Source of the DNA: Treponema sp. UBA4377
Lineage (GTDB): Bacteria > Spirochaetota > Spirochaetia > Treponematales > Treponemataceae
Reading direction: 5' to 3'
Length of the DNA stretch: 33,915 bases
Assembly: GCA_002391235.1 (NCBI GenBank)
Contig: DGRX01000009.1
Span: forward strand, 49,726-83,640
Below the pieces are notes generated by a model that saw only the letters and a program-made list of their open reading frames with translations, was not told the DNA's origin and searched no databases. A program made the position numbers and the translations under genes. Positions 1-7,135 of the stretch are shown in pieces (position 1 is the first letter of the stretch; each line of letters begins with the position of its first letter).

Positions 1-6
1 TTCCTT

Positions 7-37
7 TTGCGGCGCGAATAAGATTATCGCGCCGCAA
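7..37. repeat. Perfect inverted repeat at window edge
   Basis: An 11-bp arm at 7-17 (TTGCGGCGCGA) is exactly complementary to 27-37, with a 9-base loop at 18-26. No T-run follows on either strand within the window, so a simple intrinsic terminator is not clear. It could be the end of a structure serving a gene outside the window. Confidence 0.6.
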
Positions 38-61
38 TGGCGGAGCTCTTTTCAAAAGTCA

Positions 62-96
62 AATAAAAAAAATCCGCCGATCGGCGGATTTTTTTT
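62..96. terminator. Bidirectional intrinsic terminator
   Basis: A perfect 20-bp palindrome at 71-90 (AATCCGCCGA and its complement) is flanked by an A-run at 65-72 and a T-run at 89-97. On the minus strand it lies directly after the 3' end of the tRNA-Leu, so it most likely ends that transcript. The symmetry would let it stop plus-strand transcripts too. Confidence 0.8.
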
Positions 97-182
97 TGCC
101 GAAAACCGGGATTGAACCGGCACGGCCTTTTACGGCCGAGGGATTTTAAGTCCCTTGTGTCTACCAATTCCACCATTTCGGC
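97..182 (-). tRNA. tRNA-Leu (anticodon UAA)
   Basis: Read on the minus strand, the sequence begins GCCGAAA and ends TTTCGGC plus discriminator A, giving a 7-bp acceptor stem. The D-region carries TGGTAGACAC, typical of tRNA-Leu. The anticodon loop CTTAAAA reads TAA. A long variable arm (CGGCCGT-AAA-AGGCCG region) identifies a class II tRNA, and the T-loop GGTTCAATCC is canonical. CCA is not encoded. A promoter lies directly upstream and a hairpin terminator directly downstream, so it looks like a single-gene unit. Confidence 0.97.
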
Positions 183-191
183 GATAAAAGC

Positions 192-220
192 ATAGTAACA
201 GTTTTTTTCATTTTGCGCAA
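192..220 (-). promoter_or_regulatory. Promoter of tRNA-Leu
   Basis: On the minus strand TTGCGC (215-220) and TACTAT (192-197) are separated by 17 bases. The expected start, about 7 bases past the -10, falls 2-4 bases before the mature tRNA 5' end at 182. Confidence 0.6.
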
Positions 221-271
221 GAAGGGCAATCTCGCTCACGGTCTTGGCGACATGCGCTCGCCGCCTTTTGC

Positions 272-301
272 TTGACAAAAAATCGGGGAGGGGATTATAT
301 T
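272..301 (+). promoter_or_regulatory. Promoter for secreted protein gene at 334
   Basis: A consensus TTGACA (272-277) is followed after 17-18 bases by TTATAT or TATATT (295-301). The leader is about 25 bases and contains AGGAG at 321-325 before the ATG at 334. Confidence 0.7.
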
Positions 302-333
302 ATAAGAGAAAACTTTTTTTAGGAGACTATCTT

Positions 334-978
334 ATGAAAAAAAATGTTGTGGCGGCCGCGCTCTTTGCCGCTCTTCTTTTTGCGAACAACGCTTTTGCCC
401 AAAAAAAGGCTGCGGCTGGAAGCTACGCCGGCCAGTATGACGAGACGATGACGCCTGAAAATTCTTGCGTAATTTTTTTTACGATGCCGGGGAACGACGC
501 GGCGACGTTCAAGCAAATCAATCCCAAACTTGGCGTTGACGAGCAGTCGTTTGAGTATCCTTTTGGCGACATGCAAAGTTGGACGATTTTCAAGCCCTGC
601 AAGCCCGGAAGCCGCTATATGATTACAAAGATGAAGGGAAGAATTACCGGCGGCGTTGTCCAAAAGGGAAACAAGCTTTTTGGCTCTGACAATGTATGGG
701 ACATGGACTTTAAGCCCAACCAGCAGGTTTTGGTCATCGACGTTCCCAACGAGCCTGGCGTTTACACTTATGGAATGATTTTCGCCGAGTCTGTCGCTGT
801 GGCCGCTTCCACAGGCGAGAAATTTACGGACGTGCAAACGCCCAATAAGCTTGTGTTCAAGGGAAAGCCTTGCACAAAGCAATTCTATAAATTGGCGACG
901 AAAAAATTCCAAAGCTATTACGCCGGCACTCCTTGGATGGACGCGTACAACGAGACGGCCAAAAACATTCAAGAATAA
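334..978 (+). CDS. Unrecognised secreted protein (214 aa)
   Basis: Function not recognised. The ATG at 334 is chosen because AGGAG lies 8 bases upstream and the resulting N-terminus is a clean signal peptide (MKKNVVAAALFAALLFANNAFA, with cleavage before QKKAA). The open frame continues upstream to 244, but that part has no ribosome-binding site. The mature part is rich in aromatic residues, has three cysteines and no further membrane segment, so it is probably periplasmic or surface-exposed. Its C-terminus (YAGTPWMDAYNE) resembles the tail of the next protein (FKGTEWEPIINE), which may mean the two belong to one family. It has its own strong promoter and is followed by a separately promoted neighbour. 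Confidence 0.8.
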   Translation: MKKNVVAAALFAALLFANNAFAQKKAAAGSYAGQYDETMTPENSCVIFFTMPGNDAATFKQINPKLGVDEQSFEYPFGDMQSWTIFKPCKPGSRYMITKMKGRITGGVVQKGNKLFGSDNVWDMDFKPNQQVLVIDVPNEPGVYTYGMIFAESVAVAASTGEKFTDVQTPNKLVFKGKPCTKQFYKLATKKFQSYYAGTPWMDAYNETAKNIQE

Positions 979-985
979 TTTGATA

Positions 986-1014
986 TTGAAAAAAAAATGC
1001 GGTTGACTTATAAT
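986..1014 (+). promoter_or_regulatory. Promoter predicting a leaderless mRNA
   Basis: TTGAAA (986-991), a 17-base spacer and a perfect TATAAT (1009-1014). The ATG at 1021 begins 6 bases after the -10 box, where transcription would be expected to start. No Shine-Dalgarno sequence lies between. Confidence 0.65.
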
Positions 1015-1020
1015 CAAACT

Positions 1021-1692
1021 ATGAAAAAGTTTTTGATTGCGTTGACCGCGTTTTTTATTTCGCCGCTTGCCTTTTCGCAAGTAAAAAATTGGAATCCTTC
1101 GGGTTTCTTGAGTGTGAATGACGGCGTTCTAATATATGGCGTTGGCAATATAAAGGGAGCGTCGCAAATTAACTTTGACAAAAAGCCTGCGTATATCACT
1201 TCGCAATGCCGTCGGGCAAAAATGGTCGGAAGCGATTTTTTTTGTTTCGCTCCTGTTGAAAAAGGCACCCGTTGGGCAAGGTATGAGCATTTTGACGACA
1301 AATCAGTTAGTTTGTCGGAAGCTATGGGAAAGACGGTTCGATGCCGTTTTATGGGAACGCAAGAGACTCTTGAGACAGTCGCAAATCCTTTTGCAAAGAA
1401 TTTTTTCGGTGAGCAATGGCTCATATCCAAAAATGATGTTCTTGACATTCCGAATGACAAGAAAATAGTCTGTTGGCAGTATTGGGAAACAGATCCTGAT
1501 GAATTGTATGAAAGGATGCTAAAAGAATGCGGCGATGAAAAAAAGGCGAAGAAATATTGCAGGTGGATTTGGGAAGAAAGAAAAAAGGCCCTTGAGTTTA
1601 CTTTGTCTAAATTTAAAGGAACGGAGTGGGAGCCGATAATCAACGAAGAAATGGAGTATGTTGTTAAGGAGTATGAGAATGCAAATCAATAA
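1021..1692 (+). CDS. Unrecognised secreted cysteine-rich protein (223 aa)
   Basis: Function not recognised. The ATG at 1021 gives a typical signal peptide (MKKFLIALTAFFISPLAFS, then QVKNW). The frame extends 24 bases upstream, but those codons overlap the -10 box. The mature protein has six cysteines, which could form disulfides, and a lysine/glutamate-rich C-terminal helical stretch with FKGTEWEPIINEE near the end. The signal peptide and first mature residues (LAFSQVKN) almost match those of the protease at 2411 (LAFAQVKN). The 3' end overlaps the start of the next gene by 14 bases, so the two are likely translationally linked. There is no ribosome-binding site, consistent with leaderless translation. 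Confidence 0.78.
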   Translation: MKKFLIALTAFFISPLAFSQVKNWNPSGFLSVNDGVLIYGVGNIKGASQINFDKKPAYITSQCRRAKMVGSDFFCFAPVEKGTRWARYEHFDDKSVSLSEAMGKTVRCRFMGTQETLETVANPFAKNFFGEQWLISKNDVLDIPNDKKIVCWQYWETDPDELYERMLKECGDEKKAKKYCRWIWEERKKALEFTLSKFKGTEWEPIINEEMEYVVKEYENANQ

Positions 1693-2347
1693 GTCTTTTA
1701 TAGTTTTTGCGCTTTTGCTTGTGTTCGCAAGCTCTTTTTTAAGCGCCGGCAAGAGAAAGCCAAAGAAAGAAGGCGCTAAGATTGACGCTCCCAAAAGCAA
1801 TGAGGTTATGTTTGTCGGACGCGTGACTGTTCACAACAAGCAAGACTTGGATTTTTTTGTCAAGACGCGCGGCGTTTCTGAAGACGTTCTTGAAAAACAG
1901 GATGTTTACTATCTTCCATATGTTCCTGCGCAAAGCAAGGTTGACGCTTGGGACGTAGGAGTTTTTGAAAGCCAGGCTCACTTTAAGAACGGAGAAATTT
2001 TTCTTGCCAATTACGAAAAGACAAAGACAAATAATTTTTGCTTTACCTATCCGTTCCAATATTATTTTCACGGCGACACAAATCTTTTGATTTACCTTCC
2101 GTCTGGATTTATGGTAAAGGTTCCGAAGGGCGAAAAATATGTGTATATCGGCGACTTTGAATTTTTTGTCGAAGGCAAAGATTTTAAAGTTGTGGATGTA
2201 AAATGCAATGATAATTACGACGCGGCAAGAGATGAGGTTAAGCGTCTTTTTGGCGACAAGGCGCTTCTTACGCGCTCTCCTTTGATGCCTGTAGACACAA
2301 GTGACGCCGGATACATAGAAAAATTGACGGTCGTTGAATATTATTAA
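1679..2347 (+). CDS. Unrecognised secreted protein (222 aa)
   Basis: Function not recognised. The ATG at 1679 is preferred because AAGGAG (1666-1671) lies 7 bases upstream. An in-frame ATG at 1673 is too close to it and one at 1658 is upstream of it. The N-terminus is a signal peptide (MQINKSFIVFALLLVFASSFLSA) followed by a basic patch (GKRKPKKEG). The mature part looks beta-rich, with alternating hydrophobic and aromatic residues (for example KYVYIGDFEFF and VTVHNKQDLDFF), and has two cysteines. It overlaps the 3' end of the preceding secreted-protein gene and probably shares its transcript. No enzyme motif is visible. Confidence 0.78.
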   Translation: MQINKSFIVFALLLVFASSFLSAGKRKPKKEGAKIDAPKSNEVMFVGRVTVHNKQDLDFFVKTRGVSEDVLEKQDVYYLPYVPAQSKVDAWDVGVFESQAHFKNGEIFLANYEKTKTNNFCFTYPFQYYFHGDTNLLIYLPSGFMVKVPKGEKYVYIGDFEFFVEGKDFKVVDVKCNDNYDAARDEVKRLFGDKALLTRSPLMPVDTSDAGYIEKLTVVEYY

Positions 2348-2372
2348 TAAGACTTGAGCAAGTCAGAGCGAC

Positions 2373-2401
2373 TTGAAAGAAAGCGTCCGATGGTTTATAA
2401 T
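2373..2401 (+). promoter_or_regulatory. Promoter of the secreted protease gene
   Basis: TTGAAA (2373-2378), a 17-base spacer and a perfect TATAAT (2396-2401). The ATG follows at 2411, so the 5' leader would be about 0-3 bases. No Shine-Dalgarno sequence is present. The boxes and spacing are identical to those at 986-1014. Confidence 0.65.
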
Positions 2402-2410
2402 GCCTAATAT

Positions 2411-4090
2411 ATGAAGAAGTTTATTATTGCCTCCGCGGCGTTTTTGTTTTGTTCTTTGGCCTTCGCTCAAGTAAAAAACTATGTTGGAATCGCTCGGCAA
2501 AAATATTCCGACGCGCAGATAAAGTTTTTGGAAGACTTTCGCGACAAGCTGCAAAATCGCGGCTACAATTCCTACGCTGAATACGTTGACTCATATTTAA
2601 AGGGAGGCTTTGGCTCGGCCTTTGTCTACGTTGACAAGGACGGACAAAACTACATTGTCACAAACAGGCATGTCGTAAGCCAAGCCGCCAGCGTCAGCTT
2701 GGAATTTGAAAAGGACGACGGAAGCCTGGCCAAGTACGATAACCTTTATGTCTTGGTTACGGACGACGACATTGACTTGGCGATTTTGCGTTTTGAGAAC
2801 AACGCCAATTATTTTAAACGCGGCCTTTCGTTCTACGCTGGAAAAGTCTATGACGGCCAGGACGTGGTTTCCGCCGGCTTTCCGGGGCTTGGAGACGAAC
2901 CTGTCTGGCAATTCGGCAAGGGCAGCGTCACCAATTCCGCGGCCCGCATAAAGGACTTGATTGACCCTGCCATTTCGACGGTAATCCAGCACTCGGCTCA
3001 AATCGACGCTGGAAACTCCGGCGGGCCGCTTTTGGTCGCGTCAAAGAGCGCGGCGACTGGCTACGATGTCATTGGCGTCAACACTTGGAAGGCGGTGGGC
3101 CGAGACGCGACAAACTTTTCAATTCCGGCCGCGCTTGCCTTAAAGTTGATTGAAAGGTCAAAAAAGCCGCTGGACGACAAGGCTTTTAAGGCGGAACGGC
3201 AGGAAAAATTCAAGGCTGTTTTGTCCGAGCCAAATTCCGACTACACTGCGCTTGTAAAATTTATTTCTTACGACATGGCGGCCCAAAAAGGCATGGACTG
3301 CTTTGAGGAAATTTTCAAGCACGGCGCCACAAAGGTAAAGAACCGCGTCGCCGCCGAGTTTGCGATGAATCCAATCGAAGGCTTGCGATACGCCGTTGCC
3401 CACGACCTTTACGGGAAAATGTCTGGCGAGGGCCTTGACGAAAAGCTTTCAAATCTTGTTTGGGAAAAAGAAAGCGGCGTTTACAGAATCGCTTCTGTCC
3501 AAGGAACGGACGGCGAAAAAAAGTCAAAGCCTAAGGCTAAAAAATCCGGCAAGGACGACGGCGAGGCTGAAAAAAAATCCGGGGATAAAAAGTCGAAAGT
3601 TTCTTGGCAGGGCTTTGAGGCTCCGTACACGATTTCGATTGACGGCGGCGCCTTGTTTCCGCTTGGAAAGGATGACGCCAAGGTTGATTTGGACGCGGGC
3701 GTTGTTGTCAATTTGGAGATTGTTCCCTTTGACAGGAATTTTGGCGGCATCTTTGAGTTTGAGCATAGAAAAATCGGCGGCGAGTCTTTGAACATTTTTG
3801 GCGTTGGAGCCGTCGCGCGATTGCCCTTGTGCTTTGGCCTTTTTACAATCAGTCCAAAGGCGGGCGCCGGCTTGAAAATCGCCTTTGGAAATGTCCGCGA
3901 CTTTCAGATTTTCGCCGACTTGGGCTTGATGACTACATTTGATTTTGGAAGCTCTTTTTTTAGGCCGGGCGTTGAGGTTGGCTGCAGGGGAACGACAGAC
4001 ACGCTGCATTTTTCTGACATTTCTTCGTCCACCTTGCGATTAAGGCATGCGGACTTTTACGCGAAAGTGGTTTTGGGCTTTAAGCTTTAG
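2411..4090 (+). CDS. Secreted trypsin-like serine protease with C-terminal barrel-like domain
   Basis: Residues 1-19 form a signal peptide (MKKFIIASAAFLFCSLAFA). Residues about 65-250 are a trypsin/HtrA-type protease domain with the full triad visible: H87 in TNRHVV, D122 in DIDLAIL and S203 in DAGNSGGPL. No PDZ domain is apparent. A helical region (about 255-360) leads to a Lys/Ser/Gly/Glu-rich linker (about 365-400). The last roughly 155 residues alternate hydrophobic and polar with many glycines (GVGAVARLPLCFGLFTISP) and end in VVLGFKL, as outer-membrane beta-barrels often do. HtrA-like proteases usually degrade misfolded envelope proteins. Here the barrel-like tail would anchor or display the protease at the outer membrane, which is inference. 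TatD follows 14 bases downstream. Confidence 0.85.
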   Translation: MKKFIIASAAFLFCSLAFAQVKNYVGIARQKYSDAQIKFLEDFRDKLQNRGYNSYAEYVDSYLKGGFGSAFVYVDKDGQNYIVTNRHVVSQAASVSLEFEKDDGSLAKYDNLYVLVTDDDIDLAILRFENNANYFKRGLSFYAGKVYDGQDVVSAGFPGLGDEPVWQFGKGSVTNSAARIKDLIDPAISTVIQHSAQIDAGNSGGPLLVASKSAATGYDVIGVNTWKAVGRDATNFSIPAALALKLIERSKKPLDDKAFKAERQEKFKAVLSEPNSDYTALVKFISYDMAAQKGMDCFEEIFKHGATKVKNRVAAEFAMNPIEGLRYAVAHDLYGKMSGEGLDEKLSNLVWEKESGVYRIASVQGTDGEKKSKPKAKKSGKDDGEAEKKSGDKKSKVSWQGFEAPYTISIDGGALFPLGKDDAKVDLDAGVVVNLEIVPFDRNFGGIFEFEHRKIGGESLNIFGVGAVARLPLCFGLFTISPKAGAGLKIAFGNVRDFQIFADLGLMTTFDFGSSFFRPGVEVGCRGTTDTLHFSDISSSTLRLRHADFYAKVVLGFKL

Positions 4091-4104
4091 GCGGAACGGA
4101 TTCT

Positions 4105-5019
4105 ATGTATTCCGACACTCACTTTCATTTTAAGTCATTGCGCGAGGACGAAGAATGGACCCGCGCCTCCGTTCTAAAAAAAATGGCGGAAAGCGGCGTT
4201 AAATTCGCTCTTGACATTGGAACCGACTGCGACGATTTGCGCGGCCGCCAAGAGCTTTTTGAAAAAACTTTCGCGCTTATGGAAAGCGGCGCTTCTTTTG
4301 ACGCGGCCTCAAAAAATGCCGCCGCCGCTTGCCGCGATTTTGTTTGGTTTACAGCCGGCATTTGGCCCGACCCGGACTCGATTAAAAACCGCGCCGCCTG
4401 CGTGGAAACGCTAAAGAAAAACATTTTGGCCGCCCGCTCGTCTTTAGACCCTTTTAGAAAAAAGCTTTGCGCTCTTGGCGAGTGCGGTCTTGACCATCAT
4501 TGGAATCCAAGCGGCGTTGACAGCCGCAGCCAAGACGACTTTGACGCGGCGATGGTTTTGGCGGAACGCGAGCTTTTTATGATGCAGCTGGGCTTGGCAA
4601 AAGAGCTGGACCTTCCTGTAATCGTCCACTCGCGCGACGCTTTTGCGGAAACTTTGGATTGCGTAAAGGAAAGCGGCTGGGGCGAGAGATGCGTCATTCA
4701 CTGCTATTCCTACGGCTTGGAAGAGACCAAGGCCTTTTTGGATTTGGGATGCGTCATAAGCTTTAGCGGCTCGGCCACTTACGCCAAAAAGTCCCAGATG
4801 GAAGAAAAAAAAGCGCTTTTGTCTTACGTTCCGCAAGACATGCTTTTTGTCGAAACCGACGCGCCGTATTTGGCTCCCGTTCCGATGAGGGGAAAGGCCA
4901 ACAACCCGACCTACATCGAGTGGACCTACAAGTTCATCGCCCAGGCCCGCGGAATGGAAGAGGCCGCGCTTTGCGACGCCGTTGACCAAAACGCCCGCCG
5001 CTTTTTTAGGCTTGCATAA
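4105..5019 (+). CDS. tatD: TatD family metal-dependent DNase
   Basis: TatD-family hydrolases are cytoplasmic metal-dependent nucleases with an amidohydrolase-type TIM barrel. The metal-binding motifs are all visible: DTHFHF at residues 4-9 (the DxHxH motif), ALGECGLD with the catalytic glutamate, VIVHSRDA, VIHCYSYG (usually HCFSG) and ETDAPYLAPVPMRGKAN near the end. The 304-residue length is slightly above the usual 260, owing to an extra segment around residues 60-90 (SGASFDAASKNAAAACRD). It begins 14 bases after the protease stop with only a weak purine-rich site (GGCGGAACGG), so co-transcription with the protease is likely. The natural substrate cannot be read from sequence. Confidence 0.9.
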   Translation: MYSDTHFHFKSLREDEEWTRASVLKKMAESGVKFALDIGTDCDDLRGRQELFEKTFALMESGASFDAASKNAAAACRDFVWFTAGIWPDPDSIKNRAACVETLKKNILAARSSLDPFRKKLCALGECGLDHHWNPSGVDSRSQDDFDAAMVLAERELFMMQLGLAKELDLPVIVHSRDAFAETLDCVKESGWGERCVIHCYSYGLEETKAFLDLGCVISFSGSATYAKKSQMEEKKALLSYVPQDMLFVETDAPYLAPVPMRGKANNPTYIEWTYKFIAQARGMEEAALCDAVDQNARRFFRLA

Positions 5020-5040
5020 AACGTCAAAAGCGCGTTGCTC

Positions 5041-5069
5041 TTGCCGTTTTGCTTGATTAGCGCTAGAAT
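5041..5069 (+). promoter_or_regulatory. Promoter of asnA
   Basis: TTGCCG (5041-5046), a 17-base spacer and TAGAAT (5064-5069). The leader would begin near 5076 and contains AGGAAA (5079-5084) before the ATG at 5091. Confidence 0.55.
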
Positions 5070-5090
5070 GTTCCCACTAGGAAACCTAAT

Positions 5091-6137
5091 ATGGCAAAGG
5101 AAATTTATCCAAAAAACTACAAGCCGATTCTTGGCGAAAAAGAAACTGAACATGCAATCGTTCTTTTGAAGAACTTTTTTCAAACAGCCCTTTCAACAGA
5201 ATTGAATTTGACGCGAGTGACCGCTCCTCTTTTTGTGCGAAGCGGAACCGGCGTAAACGACGACCTTAACGGAGTGGAGCGGCCCGTCCGCTTTCCGGTA
5301 AAGACGCTTGGCGACCAAAAGCTGGAGATTGTCCAGTCTTTGGCAAAGTGGAAGCGCCTTAAGGTGACCGAACTGGGGCTTGAGCCCGGCTTTGGAATCT
5401 ACACCGACATGAACGCTATCCGTCCCGACGACGAGATGGACGCGCTGCATTCTTTGTACGTTGACCAGTGGGACTGGGAAATGGCGATAAAGGACGTTGA
5501 CCGAACGGTTTTCTACTTGCACGAAATAGTGAAGAAAGTTTACCGCTGCATCAAGCGCGCGGAATTTTACGTGTACGACTTTTATCCAAAGCTAAAGCCC
5601 ACGCTGCCCGAGAACATTAAATTTTTGTTCAGCGACGACTTGCAGCGCGAGTTCCCCAACCTTGCGCCAAAAGAGCGCGAGCGCGAGGCCGCAAAAAAAT
5701 ACGGCGCGATTTTCATCACGGGAATCGGAGCCGCGCTTGACGACGGAAAGCCGCACGACGGCCGCGCGCCCGACTACGACGATTGGATTACCGAGACCGG
5801 CGACGGCCACAAGGGCTTGAACGGCGACATCATCGTTTGGAACGAACTTTTGCAGCAGCCCTTTGAGCTTAGCTCGATGGGAATCCGCGTTTCGCCCGAA
5901 TCCCTTAAGGCCCAGCTAAAGGAGCGCGGCTGCGAGGACCGCGAAAAATTGATGTTCCATTCCAAATTGCTAAAAGGCCAGCTTACCCAAACCTTGGGCG
6001 GCGGAATCGGCCAGTCGCGCTTGTGCATGTTCCTTCTTAAAAAGGCGCACATCGGCGAAACGCAGGTTAGCATTTGGTCCGATGAAATTCTTGCCGACTG
6101 CAAAAAGCGCGGCATAAAGCTTTTGCAGCTTAACTAG
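5091..6137 (+). CDS. asnA: Aspartate-ammonia ligase (asparagine synthetase A)
   Basis: AsnA makes asparagine from aspartate, ammonia and ATP, releasing AMP and pyrophosphate. It is a cytoplasmic homodimer related to class II aminoacyl-tRNA synthetases. Recognisable family stretches include the N-terminal LTRVTAPLFVRSGTGVNDDL with FPVK, then EIVQSLAKWKR, GIYTDMNAIRPDDEMDALHS, VDQWDWE, and the C-terminal GGGIGQSRLCMFLLKKAHIGE that closes the class II-like active site. The length of 348 residues is close to the usual 330. The ATG follows AGGAA by about 7 bases and the gene has its own promoter. It is followed 17 bases later by the unrecognised gene at 6155. Confidence 0.96.
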   Translation: MAKEIYPKNYKPILGEKETEHAIVLLKNFFQTALSTELNLTRVTAPLFVRSGTGVNDDLNGVERPVRFPVKTLGDQKLEIVQSLAKWKRLKVTELGLEPGFGIYTDMNAIRPDDEMDALHSLYVDQWDWEMAIKDVDRTVFYLHEIVKKVYRCIKRAEFYVYDFYPKLKPTLPENIKFLFSDDLQREFPNLAPKEREREAAKKYGAIFITGIGAALDDGKPHDGRAPDYDDWITETGDGHKGLNGDIIVWNELLQQPFELSSMGIRVSPESLKAQLKERGCEDREKLMFHSKLLKGQLTQTLGGGIGQSRLCMFLLKKAHIGETQVSIWSDEILADCKKRGIKLLQLN

Positions 6138-6154
6138 GCGGCGCGAGAAAAATC

Positions 6155-7135
6155 GTGCAAAGCGAATACAATTTTGACCTTTCAAACATAGACTCTGAAT
6201 TGGCGTCTTTCGCTAAAAGGGGCATAACGGAATTCGCTTTGCATGACAGGCGCTTTTCCTCCGACAAAAAAGAGCTGGCCGGCTTTTTAAAAAAGGCCGC
6301 GCGCTTGGCTCCCGACGTTTACTATTCAATTCCCGCAAAGGCCGAAATCATCGACTCTGAAATAATCGGCCTTTTGCAAAATCTTTTTTGCTCGCTTGAC
6401 GTGATTATGCGCGGCGAGGCCGGAAAAAAATTCTTTTTGGACAAAAAGCTTTTTTCAAAAAAAGCCGCGCTCTTGAACAACGCTGGAATCGTCTTTGGCT
6501 TTTTGATGGACTACGCGCTCTCCGAAGGAGATTCGATAAAAGGTTTCCGCGACCGCATTGACTTTGCGCTTCCGCTTTATCCAAACCACATTGACTTTGA
6601 GCAACTGTTCTCCGACAAAAAGGAGGCCAAGAGCACCGCGATTTTTTCAAGCCAGGACATAACGTGGGCGCGCGACGTCGCGTTTGCGATAAATGTTTTT
6701 TATTCGGAAGGCCGCGCGGTTCCTTGGTTCAACTCGGTTTTAAAGCCGCTTAAAATCGCTCCGTCAAAATTCTTTTCGGACTTTGCCGAATGGCAGAGAT
6801 GCAACAATTGCGGCTATGAGTCGCGCAAAAAGATTTTGGACGCAAGCCACAAAGAAATCGAAAAAATGCAAGTCGTTTTTTTGGAGGAAAAGTATTCCGA
6901 AAAGCGCTTGGAGCGCTTGCTTCCTGTCGTCGTCGACTTGGTAAGGATAAACGGAGCCTTTTCGCGCTTGGAAGGCGAGGGCGAGGAAACGGAGCTAAAG
7001 CTGAGCTTTAATCCAGACGATTTGATGAGCCCCGCGGCCTTTGACATAGCTGCCTTTGAGGAAAACGTCTGCATGGAAGACTGCCGCGTAAAAATCTGCG
7101 TGGCCAACGGCGAGCCCGACTATAAGTTTGTATGA
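6155..7135 (+). CDS. Unrecognised cytoplasmic protein (326 aa)
   Basis: Function not recognised with confidence. The frame starts with GTG at 6155 and its stop overlaps the next gene's ATG (ATGA at 7132-7135), so the two are translationally coupled. There is no signal peptide or membrane segment. Visible features are an N-terminal FALHDRRF segment, a central run NNAGIVFGFLMDYALSEGDSIKGF with RDRIDFALPLYPNHIDFEQL, and CNNCG near residue 220. The central part is reminiscent of the later barrel strands of radical SAM enzymes, which often carry GLPGET then FALSL-like helices. The CxxxCxxC cluster needed for such enzymes is absent, so that resemblance is only a suggestion. Confidence 0.7.
   Translation: MQSEYNFDLSNIDSELASFAKRGITEFALHDRRFSSDKKELAGFLKKAARLAPDVYYSIPAKAEIIDSEIIGLLQNLFCSLDVIMRGEAGKKFFLDKKLFSKKAALLNNAGIVFGFLMDYALSEGDSIKGFRDRIDFALPLYPNHIDFEQLFSDKKEAKSTAIFSSQDITWARDVAFAINVFYSEGRAVPWFNSVLKPLKIAPSKFFSDFAEWQRCNNCGYESRKKILDASHKEIEKMQVVFLEEKYSEKRLERLLPVVVDLVRINGAFSRLEGEGEETELKLSFNPDDLMSPAAFDIAAFEENVCMEDCRVKICVANGEPDYKFV

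Noticed and set aside
319..1080. A 253-codon minus-strand frame antisense to the first secreted protein
   Set aside because: It is basic and low in recognisable motifs, and it overlaps a gene with promoter, ribosome-binding site and signal peptide. It is a shadow frame created by codon bias.
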